Positions 1 through 9,975 of a DNA stretch of 64,000 bases are shown one piece after another (position 1 is the first letter of the stretch; every line of letters begins with the position of its first letter). Source of the DNA: Ilyonectria destructans (Eukaryota; Ascomycota; Sordariomycetes; Hypocreales; Nectriaceae); NCBI GenBank assembly GCA_020740775.1, contig JAHEWK010000044.1, forward strand, positions 1 through 64,000, given 5' to 3'. The notes under the pieces were generated by a model. The model made no database searches and was not told where the DNA came from. It was given only the letters and a program-made list of their open reading frames with translations. The position numbers and the translations under genes were made by a program.

Positions 1-600
1 ATCCGCAATGAAGCCAATTATGGATGCATGGCTAATAATAGTGTAGGTACGTCGAATATAGAAGAATTTCGATACTGTGGGTCATTATTTTGAGCATTGC
101 GGCCTGAACCTGGGTTGCATTGTGTTAGTGTGTAACGAAAAGATCAGAGCGCAAAGGCAGACGAATTAAATGCTATGGGCTCGGGGACAGTTATGGTGCA
201 TTATCATTCGTCTACACAGATATCATGTAGGCGTATAAATGATCTTCTTCCATACATATGTGTTGTGGTTCTGGAGTGTACGATCCACGACAAGTGAATA
301 CGTTCTTACTATCCTTCCCAAATTATATTTATAGGCATCTCGCCATAGCCCTGTATATACCATCTCTGCGTAACACACAGACAACATGCCAGATACACAA
401 GCCATCGAGCTTTTAAGTTGTGGGAGAGAAACACAGGTACACATATGGACCATTCAATCTTAGAAACAATTCTGACAATGTAGAATAGGACTTTAGCCTA
501 ACTCGCGACATCGAACTGAAGGCATGACTTTGACAACTACTGCAAGATGCTCGAAATGCTCGGTGTAGCCTACAGGTGAATGGCTTTGCAGCCTTGCCGA
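1..600. other. Gene-poor left end
   Basis: I see no reading frame that looks like protein here. Only short frames with skewed composition occur. The last part (from about 480) may hold the decayed 5' end of the broken gene that follows, because a leucine/proline-plus-charged segment typical of fungal F-box-like N-termini can be read near 580-615. Confidence 0.4.
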
Positions 601-614
601 AGGATACTCGTCGC

Positions 615-1334
615 AATGCTTTCCGCAGATGCCTGGCTGGAAAATGAGTTGATAGAATTCGACGGCTTCGTGGAATGGCAACACTGCAAAGCCATCTATA
701 CAGTTCCTCCTCTTCAAGGAACATTTGGAGGGTAACGAAATTGGACAACAACTTATCCAAGAAGCTAGGCGAATTTTCTACCGAAGAGAATAGCTTCATG
801 CTGTCATCCACGTTGCTTCAATGGTTCCTGAGTGATCCACTAGGAGGTTGGGAGACGTCAACACCCGTCAAGTCGCTGGTACGAGACATTACCATTCGAG
901 TTGATCGTCGCCACTGCAGAGGTGAAGACATGGTACCGAGTCTACAGGAAGTCCTTTCGAATTTACCGATCTAGAGCGAGTCTCGATTGAGATTCTAGAC
1001 AGAGGTGTGCCAGATGGCAGTGATCTTGCGACTCAAGAGACCATTAAGAAAATTTCTAGAGTCGGTCAAAGATCTTATAGGTCGCTTTGACGAACGCTTG
1101 CAAGTGGTAAAGGTTTTGTTTTTGGACGACGATTTTAAAAACGGGCTTACCCTGTGCCCTGCCGTGCATCATGATATCAAGTCATACTGGAGTCCACCTG
1201 CCGAGATCACAAGAAGAAGGATGCGGGAAGGCAAGGCCTCGTTCGAAGAGGTCATGCAGGTTCAGATAGAAGAGTGGACCAATTCGTCATTCGACCCGTA
1301 CCCGCTCAACGCTGTCGATGAGCTGTTCAATTAA
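615..1334 (+). pseudogene. Multiply frameshifted fungal hypothetical gene
   Basis: A protein-like path runs left to right but must change frame at least four times. It reads from an ATG near 615 up to about 730, moves to a second frame for about 18 codons, to a third frame (about 780-958), to another frame over 959-1065, and back until the TAA ending at 1334. Each segment reads as plausible soluble protein rich in Leu, Glu and Asp, and each ends in a stop in its own frame close to where the next segment takes over. No GT-AG introns fit the breaks. This is the signature of a gene that has collected single-base indels. The family is not recognised; the size (about 230-240 residues if rejoined) suits a fungal hypothetical protein. 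Confidence 0.6.
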
Positions 1335-1539
1335 TTACTTCTCTATACGCTACGGCGTTGGTAGATTGCCTCAACACCCTTCCTGTATTCTTCCAACATC
1401 TCCGCACGTGCAATGATAGAAATAACCTGCAATCAATCGTTGTAATGTTCCATTCCTCTCTTTTGCAACCCGACACGCCAAAGGCCGGGTCTTCGCTATC
1501 CACGCAGCCGGATCGCCAGTTCCCGCAAGTCAAGAGAAT

Positions 1540-2866
1540 TTACTCGCTCTGCGACGTCTCGCTGGGTCTATTTTCCATTCTTCCGAGGCCATGCGCCGTC
1601 AGTGGGAGCTTTTGGTCCTTCATCCGTTGGAGCAGCTCAATGGCTTGCGTCGGGACTTGGCTGAGGAAGTAGTCCATCGTCGCATCTCTGCTCTCCATCG
1701 ACATGCTCGAACAATGAGAAAACACAAAATCAAAGCTCTTCAGAACTTTAGGGTGCTGATGGACAACAGCGCTGTCCATATTCGTCAGACGTCATATTCT
1801 CCAATGCGACTAACAGGTCAATGTATATTCCGGACTGAAGCTTGACGCCGTGCCGCACCAACACGGATGCAATTTCCAGATCCCCTCGGTCAATGGACAA
1901 CATTCGTTGCAGTAGGCCTTGAAGCATATCCGTGACCTCTTTCGGCAGAGATTCCCGGCTCCCTCGGCTATCTACTTCCAACATAGTTTGCAGGGTCATG
2001 ATCCTATCAAGGGCAACGATTTGCATGCCCTTATCACAGCTCCGGGCTTTTCGCATCGCAACAAAGAGGACAAACTCCAGGCACCCATGTGTTTGTAGCG
2101 CCTGGGCTAAGCGAACAGATCCTGTCTCTAAGATTCCTACCACGTGACGCCACTCGTGTTCCCGGCACAGTTGCCATAGAGGCTCTTTGACGTCCGCGCC
2201 AAGACCGATGACGAGGGGGACCATCAACGTCTGTCTCGAGCGGAGCGCTAACACAATACTAGGCGAACCGGCCACGGTCCGTTGATTGATGTCGAGGTCT
2301 GTCCATTTGGCGAGGTAAATGGTTAGGCTGGGAAGACTGTTCAAAATGGCCGCTTGGAGAGCGTTCTGCGGGAAGCGTGGCCAGGTCAAGGATGCGCCGC
2401 GGCTGACCAACCAGGCCGCTGTGACTTCTCTGCGATTGGTAATGGCCTGGAATAGAGGCGGCACAACGGTGCCTCCCGGGCCGTCGGGGGAGATGCCGTG
2501 ATCGACCAGGAAACGAACAATGCTGTCTAATCCCCGACCGGCTGCAAGGCACAATGGCGAGTGGACGGCAATCTGGCTGGGCTCGTGAAGAAAAGAACGG
2601 GTCCCATAGAAGTCTTGGCATTGTTTAAAGTCTGCTCCACCATTTGCTGCTGCTTTGAGGGTACGGAGAGCCACGAATTCGTCGGTACATCGCGCAATGG
2701 CGTGGAAAACCGAGGATGAGCCATGGTTCTGGACATCGCTTCTGTACAGGGTAGGGTTGCATATTTCATAGAGGCGACGACATGTGGAAGCCAGCAAAGC
2801 TCGTGTTCTTAGTGGACACGACCTGGTAATCATGCGAATGAGTTCGGGTGGAAATGAAAGCAACAT
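1540..2866 (-). CDS. F-box / ankyrin-repeat protein, C-terminus frame-displaced
   Basis: From the ATG at 2866 the protein opens with an F-box-like segment (FPPELIRMI, then RALLASTCRRLYEI, residues about 4-35). Ankyrin-like repeats follow, for example SPLCLAAGRGLDSIVRFLVDHG and PPLFQAITNRREVTAAWLVSRG. In fungi this combination is typical of SCF-type substrate adaptors; the substrate is unknown. An in-frame ATG also exists at 2998, but its extra 44 residues do not look like domain sequence, so 2866 is preferred. The main frame stops at 1748, while a second frame beginning inside the same codons (ATG at 1779) carries on for 79 residues as plausible helical protein to 1540. A one-base shift near 1780 would join them, so the gene may be slightly damaged or use a small unseen intron. 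Confidence 0.65.
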
Positions 2867-2998
2867 GGTCTGCCGTGAATAGGGCATGTATGTATGTACG
2901 CGCACGCACACTGAGTTACCGTTGCGTAGGACGCAAATAACAAACCTCGTTCTATTGGGTATATTTAAGGACGATTGGAAGGCGGATGTGTTGCACAT

Positions 2999-3665
2999 AC
3001 CCAGTCAAACCAAGATGGCGGGCGTTACTTTTATATATTGACCATTTCCAACTCGTGATGCCCAAGAGACAAGACAATTCCACCACCTCCTTCATCGACT
3101 GATATTGGATCTGATGTGCTTCCGGTCGCCAACTTGCAGCCCAACACTGGGGCATCAGAGTATTCGTAGATTAACTAATCTAGGAGCACGGCATGTTGAC
3201 CTGAAAGTTACTTGCTTATGATGAAACCCAGTATCGCTTCCTCTCATTCCGTCTGTGCATGATGGATGCTGGCGGCAAGTGAGGGCCGAAATCGACGTCC
3301 GATACTGCGACGTTACGCAGAGCAACACTACCATTATGGCCGCATGCTGTTATTACGACGTTGGCCAGGGACCTGTCGAGATCTGCGAGGAGATTGCCGC
3401 TTGCCCTCGTTGATATGAATATACCAATTGGTATTTGTTCACACCATAGGCTCTAGGCTCTACAAGCGAATTTTACATCTACTTTGCTCGTCGGCGCAGC
3501 ACTCATCAATCAGCTATTCATCACCGATCCGATCACTAGCTCATCGCTAGTCCCACTTGCTAGCCTCATCGCCAGTTGCACCACCAGTTGTACGCCAACC
3601 CCATCTCCAATCCCATCGCTACATCGCCAGCTACATGCCCACAATACGCGTCCGCAACTTTTACA
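2999..3665. other. Intergenic stretch
   Basis: No supported gene. It separates the divergent F-box/ankyrin gene (minus) and the BAH-type gene (plus). The part just upstream of 3666 is C-rich and lacks in-frame ATGs, as expected of a promoter or 5' leader. Confidence 0.4.
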
Positions 3666-4492
3666 ATGAAGTCTAGCGAGCAAGAATTGGCGTTTGGGAT
3701 TGAGCAATTTCGAAGTCACGCTCAACTACAACGGTACAGACGAAAGCAACAAAAAGATGAACACGGTACGATTTGTGGAAATGAAGTACTTCGCCGCCAG
3801 CGATTTCCCTTCTCTATTGACCCAAGAGTCGACTACTACCTCGTAAAGCCTGGCGGGGAATGGGGCCAGATGCATGCGTACAACAGCTTCCTTTGCAAGT
3901 ACATGAAAATGACGTGCCACGACCAACGAAAGGCTAACTGTCGCCTCACAGTCCATAGTACTCGTTTTGAGCGGGGCGAGTTTGTCAAAGTGGCCCATCA
4001 GTCAACGATCGCTAGGCCCTCACGTAGGAACCCGATAAGCCATGTAGAAAACAGCTTGTGTCGCGATTGGATCGCCTACATAGCGGAGATCAGAGCTGCC
4101 GATCGATATCACGTCTTCGCCCGAGTCTACTGGATGTATTGGCCCGAGGACATACCCGCACATACCACTACGGGAACCAAGCACATCCACGGGCGCCAGC
4201 CGTACCACGGCCAGAATGAGCTTATAGCATCTAATCATAGTAAGTAATAAGTCAGTAGACAATCGGCCTTGCCGAAATGACAGCTCATTCGTAATAGTGG
4301 ATATTATCGACGTATTAAGTGTCAACGGACACGCGAATGTGAGGCCAATGAGAAGTTCACGAGACGACAAACGAAGCACCTGCTTCTATTGGAGACAATC
4401 TTTTGATTGTTTGAGAATGCAGCTTACAGTGAGTACGATTGCCCGGCTTATCTTTCATCTCAAACTAACGAGCGAAGCCGGCTGAACCCATT
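3666..4492 (+). pseudogene. BAH-domain protein gene, probably decayed
   Basis: The downstream half is a clear fungal BAH (bromo-adjacent homology) domain: RDWIAYIAEIRAAD, then HVFARVYWMYWPEDIP, then GRQPYHGQNELIASNHMDII. BAH domains bind nucleosomes or histone tails. Two introns are well supported: 4240-4297 (58 bp) joins the codons N-H-M-D-I-I, and 4429-4477 (49 bp) has the branch site ACTAAC. After the second intron only five residues remain before TGA, so the C-terminus is short. The N-terminal half looks damaged. A natural intron at 3899-3951 (GTACAT to CACAG, branch GCTAAC) is 53 bp and would break the frame, and near 3700-3810 protein-like sequence lies in another frame than the BAH part. 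I read this as a truncated gene with one or two frameshifts. The start at 3666 is the first ATG in frame. Confidence 0.6.
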
Positions 4493-4567
4493 TGAGGGCG
4501 CGGATATGAGGAAAGGGGCGAAGAGAGAAATAAAATATAAATATAGTTACATATAAATATACTATAA

Positions 4568-4621
4568 TACAAGTACAAGTACAAGTACAAGTACAAGTAC
4601 AAGTACAAGTACAAGTACAAA
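4568..4621. repeat. Hexanucleotide microsatellite (TACAAG)n
   Basis: Nine uninterrupted copies of the 6-bp unit TACAAG in an AT-rich intergenic stretch. Confidence 0.95.
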
Positions 4622-4854
4622 TAAATCCGCTATTCTCCCTTCTTCATGCATAAATACGCTCCCGCTAGGGTCTCCAACCATCTAAATCCAAATCTCAGGA
4701 AGCTCAAATGACGACGCCCACATTTAATTCGTCTACTCATTATGATCGGCGCTGTGCCGCGTCTCCCGTTTCCTGAACCGTCACGTCGGTAGATCAACTC
4801 CAAATGGCCGTAGGTCCAACCATACAAAATACATTCACTTGGAATCGTGGGCTC

Positions 4855-4894
4855 AACAACGGTGGCAACAACGGTGGCAACAACGGTGGCAACA
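4855..4894. repeat. 12-bp tandem repeat GGTGGCAACAAC
   Basis: A little over three head-to-tail copies of a 12-bp unit, perfect in sequence. Confidence 0.9.
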
Positions 4895-5122
4895 TAATTT
4901 CGGGGCTTGAACCGGCAATACTATAGAGGCTTTCGTGCGCCGGTCTACGGCCTAGGTCCCAGACAAGCTCGGTTCACCCTTCGGGGTTCCACTGTTCCAA
5001 GTGACTCTGTAGTATTCTTTCCATATTAGCCTTTCGCAACCTAATTCTATAACGGGACTTGATACAAATTGGACGAAACACCTTATTCAGTCCTCTGCGC
5101 TCGGCAAGATAGCTGGGAAGCC

Positions 5123-5179
5123 TGACTCAAGTTACAATCTTACTCAAGTTACAACCTACTCAAGTTACAACCTACTCAA
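5123..5179. repeat. 16-bp promoter-proximal tandem repeat
   Basis: Almost four copies of a unit close to ACTCAAGTTACAACCT end 77 bp before the start codon of the epoxide-hydrolase-like gene at 5257. The position fits the core promoter or 5' leader. Whether it binds a factor cannot be told. Confidence 0.8.
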
Positions 5180-5256
5180 TACAATTACTTACACCGCTTG
5201 TAGTTTACTCTCGTACGCAGCTAAGCCCCTCTTCAACTCTCAAAGCGAACCCGACA

Positions 5257-6291
5257 ATGATGGACGCCGCCAAGCTGGTACCGAGCGATCCAAGAGTTCG
5301 GGCTTTCAACACTCGGGTTCGCGGCAAAAAATACCATGGCATCAGGGGTGAACCACAAGGGCCTCCAATAGCCACAATGCTGTTGATCCATGGCTTCCCC
5401 GACCTTGGTTTCGGGTGGCGGTATCAGATCCCCTACTTTATGTCTTTGGGGTTTCGAGTCGTCGTGCCAGACATGCTTGGTTTCGGTGCAACCGACGCAC
5501 CGGACGAGCTGGAGCACTACACGCTCAAGAGTATCGCTGCCGACATCAAAGAGCTTGCCACCAGTATCGTTGGAGCTGAACAGGTCATCCTCGGGGGCCA
5601 CGGCAGGGGTGGCGCTATTGTCTGGCGCACGGCGTTGTGGCATGCTGAGCTCGTCCTCGGCGTTTTCAGTATCGGGACACCCTATAACCCGCCTTCGCCA
5701 ACCTTTTTGTTCTTCGAAGACGTGGTGGCAAGCGGACGAGCCGACGGTGTCAATTACCACCTACAGTTCGAGGGGGCAACGGTGCAAGATGAAATACAAG
5801 GCATTGAGAAGATCCGACAATTCCTCAACGCACTGTACGGGGGTGTCGGGCCTAGGGGGGAGGTCGGGTTTAACACCAAAGACGGCGTTCTATTTGAGAA
5901 TCTCCCCATATTAGGCCTATCAAAACACTTGACCAAACAAGAACTGGACTACTACATAGAAAATTACCTCCTCCATGGATCTCCCGAGATGAAGGGTCCT
6001 TTGAACTGGTACCGGACGCGCTGGCTCAACTATGTAGATGAACTATCTGTGTTAGACAAGCCTTGCAAATTCATAATGCCGGCACTATGTCTTACGGCTA
6101 CGAAAGACCAAGCCTTTCTGCCTACCATGTCGGCTGGGATGGAGAAGCATTTTGAACATCTCACCCAAGGGCAGGTGGAAGGGTCCCATTGGGTTTTGTG
6201 GGAGTCATCCGTTGAAGTGAATAGACAAGTGGCGGAATGGATGGAGAAGGTGCTTCTAGGATCATTCGAATATTCCCTCTCCGATTATTAG
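5257..6291 (+). CDS. Epoxide-hydrolase-like alpha/beta hydrolase lacking the nucleophile
   Basis: A single-exon 344-residue protein of the soluble epoxide hydrolase branch of the alpha/beta-hydrolase fold. Family members open epoxides through an Asp nucleophile that forms an ester, then hydrolyse it with a His-Asp pair. Visible features are the oxyanion-hole HGFP (His45), the cap-domain tyrosine in WYRTR (Tyr252), the acid at ATKD (Asp284) and the catalytic histidine in SHWVLW (His311). Length and domain order are normal. The nucleophile elbow, however, reads G-H-G-R-G-G: position 116 (codon GGC at 5602-5604), where the family has Asp in a GHDWGG-type motif, is Gly, and the following Trp is Arg. 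The protein therefore should not work by the classical mechanism. The start is the first of two adjacent ATGs. Confidence 0.9.
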   Translation: MMDAAKLVPSDPRVRAFNTRVRGKKYHGIRGEPQGPPIATMLLIHGFPDLGFGWRYQIPYFMSLGFRVVVPDMLGFGATDAPDELEHYTLKSIAADIKELATSIVGAEQVILGGHGRGGAIVWRTALWHAELVLGVFSIGTPYNPPSPTFLFFEDVVASGRADGVNYHLQFEGATVQDEIQGIEKIRQFLNALYGGVGPRGEVGFNTKDGVLFENLPILGLSKHLTKQELDYYIENYLLHGSPEMKGPLNWYRTRWLNYVDELSVLDKPCKFIMPALCLTATKDQAFLPTMSAGMEKHFEHLTQGQVEGSHWVLWESSVEVNRQVAEWMEKVLLGSFEYSLSDY

Positions 6292-6849
6292 AGAAAAAAT
6301 ACATAGCCCAAGCGTGGTATCGAAGTAGACAAGTAGAGAAAGGATAAATAAGCTAACACATGATATGATGATTCTTGACCAAATGCAAGCACAATACATT
6401 TAGAAAATTATATCATCCCGACAGTAGTGTCAACTTTTTGTTTTCTCATTCTGGACAGCCAAACGAACGGCCTAGTTTATCATCGTCATCACCATCATCG
6501 TCATCATCACCATGAGGTACGATCCATACAATCCCAATCACAGCAAAAGGCCGCGGGCATGTTATTCTGCGTGCCCGTTCTACGTAATTATCACATTCGT
6601 AGTTCAACGGCTCAGTTCAGGGAGCGAGTAGTGGATACCAATGAAGAACGAAGTCACAAAACGACTAGACATGACATTGAGATGGAAAAATCGCGGTCAA
6701 TAGTCTCCCTAAGAGATACTGCTGTCTAAGACTAAAAATCGGCCTGCAGACAATAGCAAATACGAACAGGTTGATTCCCGTCTTCAAGCATCTAGAGTGG
6801 ACTCGAGCTCACCCAAGCGAGACAAATCCTAACTGTAGAAAGGCCGGCG
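6292..6849. other. Intergenic stretch between convergent genes
   Basis: This is the 3' space between the epoxide-hydrolase-like gene (plus) and the rhodopsin-like gene (minus). It contains an imperfect CAT/CGT trinucleotide run at about 6479-6512. A frame of 100 codons passes through that run but has no coding character. Confidence 0.5.
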
Positions 6850-8121
6850 CTACATGGGGGTGTGGCGCTGCATCTCAAAGGTGCCGCCCTCAATGTCGAT
6901 GTGGTCATCGTGGATCTTGATCCCTCTGCTGCCGCGTTGCAGGGTATCTGCCCAGCTGCGACCGCTCTTATGTGGGTTATTCACCACCTGGGCGGTCGAG
7001 GTGTTGTAGTAGCTGCTGTGTTTGGAGCGGAAGATGGTCTTAAACAGCGGGCGCAGTGCCGGTATACTGCCGCAAATAACTCCCAGGTTCGCTTCCACGG
7101 CAGTCCAGATCCAGAGGTAGAATCCGTCCCACGTAACGTCGTAGGTCTCTTCGATTACATAGTGGGACCAGTAGGCGCGCATGGAGGCGGCAAAGACGAC
7201 GATGATCCCGAGCGAGAAGAGGACAATAAGCGCAATCCTTTGGGATAGCGGGAGCTTCAGTTTGAGGAGAGTCGGCAGGGGCAGAGCGCAGACGAGCAAA
7301 TCGGTGGCAACAGTGGTGATGGCCTGGCCCCTGATAATAATTACAATGTCAGCACCGAAGGACTCGGAAATGTTGTGCGCAAACACTTACAACACTGGGG
7401 GGCCTTCCGCAGAGCAGTCTTCGAACCCCGTCAAGGTCCAGTACGACTTCATGGGACTACACTTTTGTCAATCCTTGTATCCATGCGTAGTGGTCGTGAC
7501 TACCTGGAGAAAACTGACTGGCATTGTGTCCAGAGAAGAATGACGAAGATGAAGAGAATGGACGTAGCAAGGACGATGGAGGCGTATGTCATGCGACGGA
7601 ACCACGAGCCGTTGGGGGCAATCCGCAGGTAGGAAACTAGGATAGAGTCCTTTGCAAGCCCCGAGGAAAAGAGGAACAGTGTCTGAGCAGCAATGGAGAC
7701 CTGTCTACCCTTCACAGCCTGTTCGCTCTGAAGATCCCATACATGGATATTCCAGCCGTAGCATTGAGCGGAGAGGACAACGCAAATTGTAACACCAACG
7801 CCGAATATCTGCAAGGAGCCAAATAGCCGTGTTAGCTACAGCATAAGGGAGAACACCCACAGGTTGCTGGCTCAGCGTATCGAATGAGGGGAAAGCGAGG
7901 CCAGAGGAAAGGCGACCTACCATTGCAGCCAACATTAACCAGTCATCAAGGCCGCTTCTGTTGACCTTGACAATGCGTACATAGAGACGAGCTAACAGGG
8001 TGACGACGGCGATTGACCCAATGGCTAATTCGACAATGAGGAGGGCGGGCCCTCGACGAACAGGATTGTCGTAGTCGGCCGGTGGCCAAGAAGCAACCAC
8101 AGAGGAAGGTGGATTACGCAT
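6850..8121 (-). CDS. Fungal rhodopsin-like integral membrane protein (SAT4 / Rhodopsin_dom family)
   Basis: Four exons on the minus strand, 8121-7921, 7808-7519, 7456-7391 and 7330-6850, give 345 residues with all frames consistent. Introns are 7809-7920, 7457-7518 and 7331-7390, all GT-AG. The protein has several hydrophobic helices and the family blocks GLDDWLMLAAM, YGWNIHVWDL, FLFSSGLAKDSIL..YLRI, LWTQC, SYW, DCSAEGPPV and WTAVEANLGVICGSIPALRPLF. These match the large fungal seven-helix family that includes SAT4 and Pth11-like proteins. They lie in the plasma membrane and are usually inferred to be receptors or accessory proteins; no ligand can be named. The ATG at 8121 is chosen because the sequence upstream does not resemble the family. 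No frameshift is seen, so the gene looks intact. Confidence 0.85.
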
Positions 8122-8184
8122 ATTAACAGTTTTCGACGTAGTCTCGCGGCCTTGGGGACAGTCATGGTAAAAGAAGGCAACCAC

Positions 8185-9205
8185 CTGTCACGACGGGGCC
8201 GGCGACGCGGGAGCATCATTATAGCTACGAACCAACAGTGCCCGCCTCCCAGGACCGTATTCGTCTCCACATCTCCACGCACACTACAATAAATAGTACG
8301 AGTAGCGATTCAGGACATAAAAGGCCTCAGTCAATGCGGGTGTGTCTATGTGCGCCCCTACGTGGCTGGAATTTGTATCATGAACAAACTTCGACTGGGT
8401 TCTACGGTCACCGATTTAGCTGTAAATAAGGTGGCTATAACGGCCGCTTCTTACTTTCTGGCAAAAGGTTTAGTCAAGGACAGGGGCAATCAGCAGAAAT
8501 CGCCGTCTTACATTGATCTTGAAGCCAGTGGGATGTGGTTTCATCGAAACGGGCCTCAAGACGGCCTAAACGTGGCAACAGACGTGCTATGTTATGACTA
8601 GTGTTCCCTACAGGAAAAACATGGCCGTCCCCGTCTCGGGCCTCAAATGACCGCAACTCTTTAGAGTAATTATCTAGTTCCCAAAGCGGCCTCCAGTCAA
8701 GTAGTGTGTGGTGGCCCTAATATTCCTCCTGCAGCTTGTTGGCTTCGCTTACCATGCCGCATTCATTGCGTGGTTGCGTACGGTCAATCTGAAACGTGTC
8801 GAGGGTGTCGCGGAAGTATTTCCACGCCCCCAACCACGACTCGACGCGCAGTCAACACACACAACGACTGCGCATGGCAGCTACTGACGCCGGGCACCAC
8901 GAGAAGGTCAGCTGCGTAGCCCTACTGTTCTTTCCAACAGTATCCGATCGGAGGCATTCCCGAAGCTGGCCGAGACACAGCAACAGGCTGCAGGGTCAAC
9001 CAGATAGATGGATAAGCCATCAGCCGGGTCCCTGCGTGGCTCATTGCAATCGAAGACTGCGTTCTTGCATGAACAAAGTCAAAGCAAGATAGAACCACAA
9101 GCGAGTTTGTCAGGCTCGCATTCAGTCAATGAAACCCTACCGATTGATAGAGTCAACGGCCACTCCGGATTACTAGTGTGTGTACTAAACGGGTGTGAAG
9201 GGCGA
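8185..9205. other. Gene-poor stretch
   Basis: I see no supported gene between the rhodopsin-like gene's 5' flank and the minisatellite. Short frames here lack codon bias, splice pattern or domains. Confidence 0.4.
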
Positions 9206-9975
9206 CCAATCTACGCCGTGGACACCACGGGATTGATGCTTATGCTCATTGCGACAGATACTCATACCACGCGTCAACGGCGACCAATCTACGCCGTGGA
9301 CACCACGGGATTGATGCTGATGCTCGTTGCGACCGATACTCATACCACGCGTCAACGGCGACCAATCTACGCCGTGGACACCACGGGATTGATGCTGATT
9401 GCTCGTTGCGACCGATACTCATACCACGCGTCAACGGCGACCAATCTACGCCGTGGACACCACGGGATTGATGCTGATTGCTCGTTGCGACCGATACTCA
9501 TACCACGCGTCAACGGCGACCAATCTACGCCGTGGATACCACGGGATTGATGCTACCAGACGGATAGAGTGACTTGATACCATCACGCGTCAACAGCGAC
9601 CAATCTACGACCGTGGACACCACGGGATTGATACAGCCAGGAGGTTTCAATAGCGACTCGATACCATCACACATCAACGGCAATCGATTTGCAACCGTGG
9701 AGACCACGGGACTCGTACTGCCGGATGGATGTCAATCGCGACCTAATACCCTCACGCGTCAACGGCGACCAATCTACGACCGTGGACACCACGGGATTGA
9801 TACAGCCAAGAGGTTTCAATAGCGACTCGATACCATCACACATCAACGGCAATCGATTTGCAACCGTGGAGACCACGGGACTCGTACTGCCGGATGGATG
9901 TCAATCGCGACCCAACACCCTCACGCGTCAACGGCGACCAACCTACGACCGTGGATACCACGGGGTTGATACTGC
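9205..9975. repeat. Minisatellite, ten units of 78-85 bp, each with an inverted repeat
   Basis: Ten units are aligned by the core CCGTGG-ACA-CCACGG, starting at 9216, 9294, 9372, 9451, 9530, 9611, 9695, 9780, 9864 and 9949. The first five spacings are 78, 78, 79, 79 and 81 bp. The later ones alternate 84 and 85 bp and form a higher-order pair of about 169 bp. The core arms CCGTGG and CCACGG stay perfect in all ten units, while the three-base loop varies (ACA, AGA or ATA). Reading frames that run through the array exist only because of its periodicity. Confidence 0.95.

Noticed and set aside
6427..6729. 100-codon frame with His-rich part
   Set aside because: The His run is a translated CAT microsatellite; the rest has no coding character.
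9205..9975. CRISPR-like array
   Set aside because: The units are whole tandem repeats of 78-85 bp with no unique spacers, in a eukaryotic genome.
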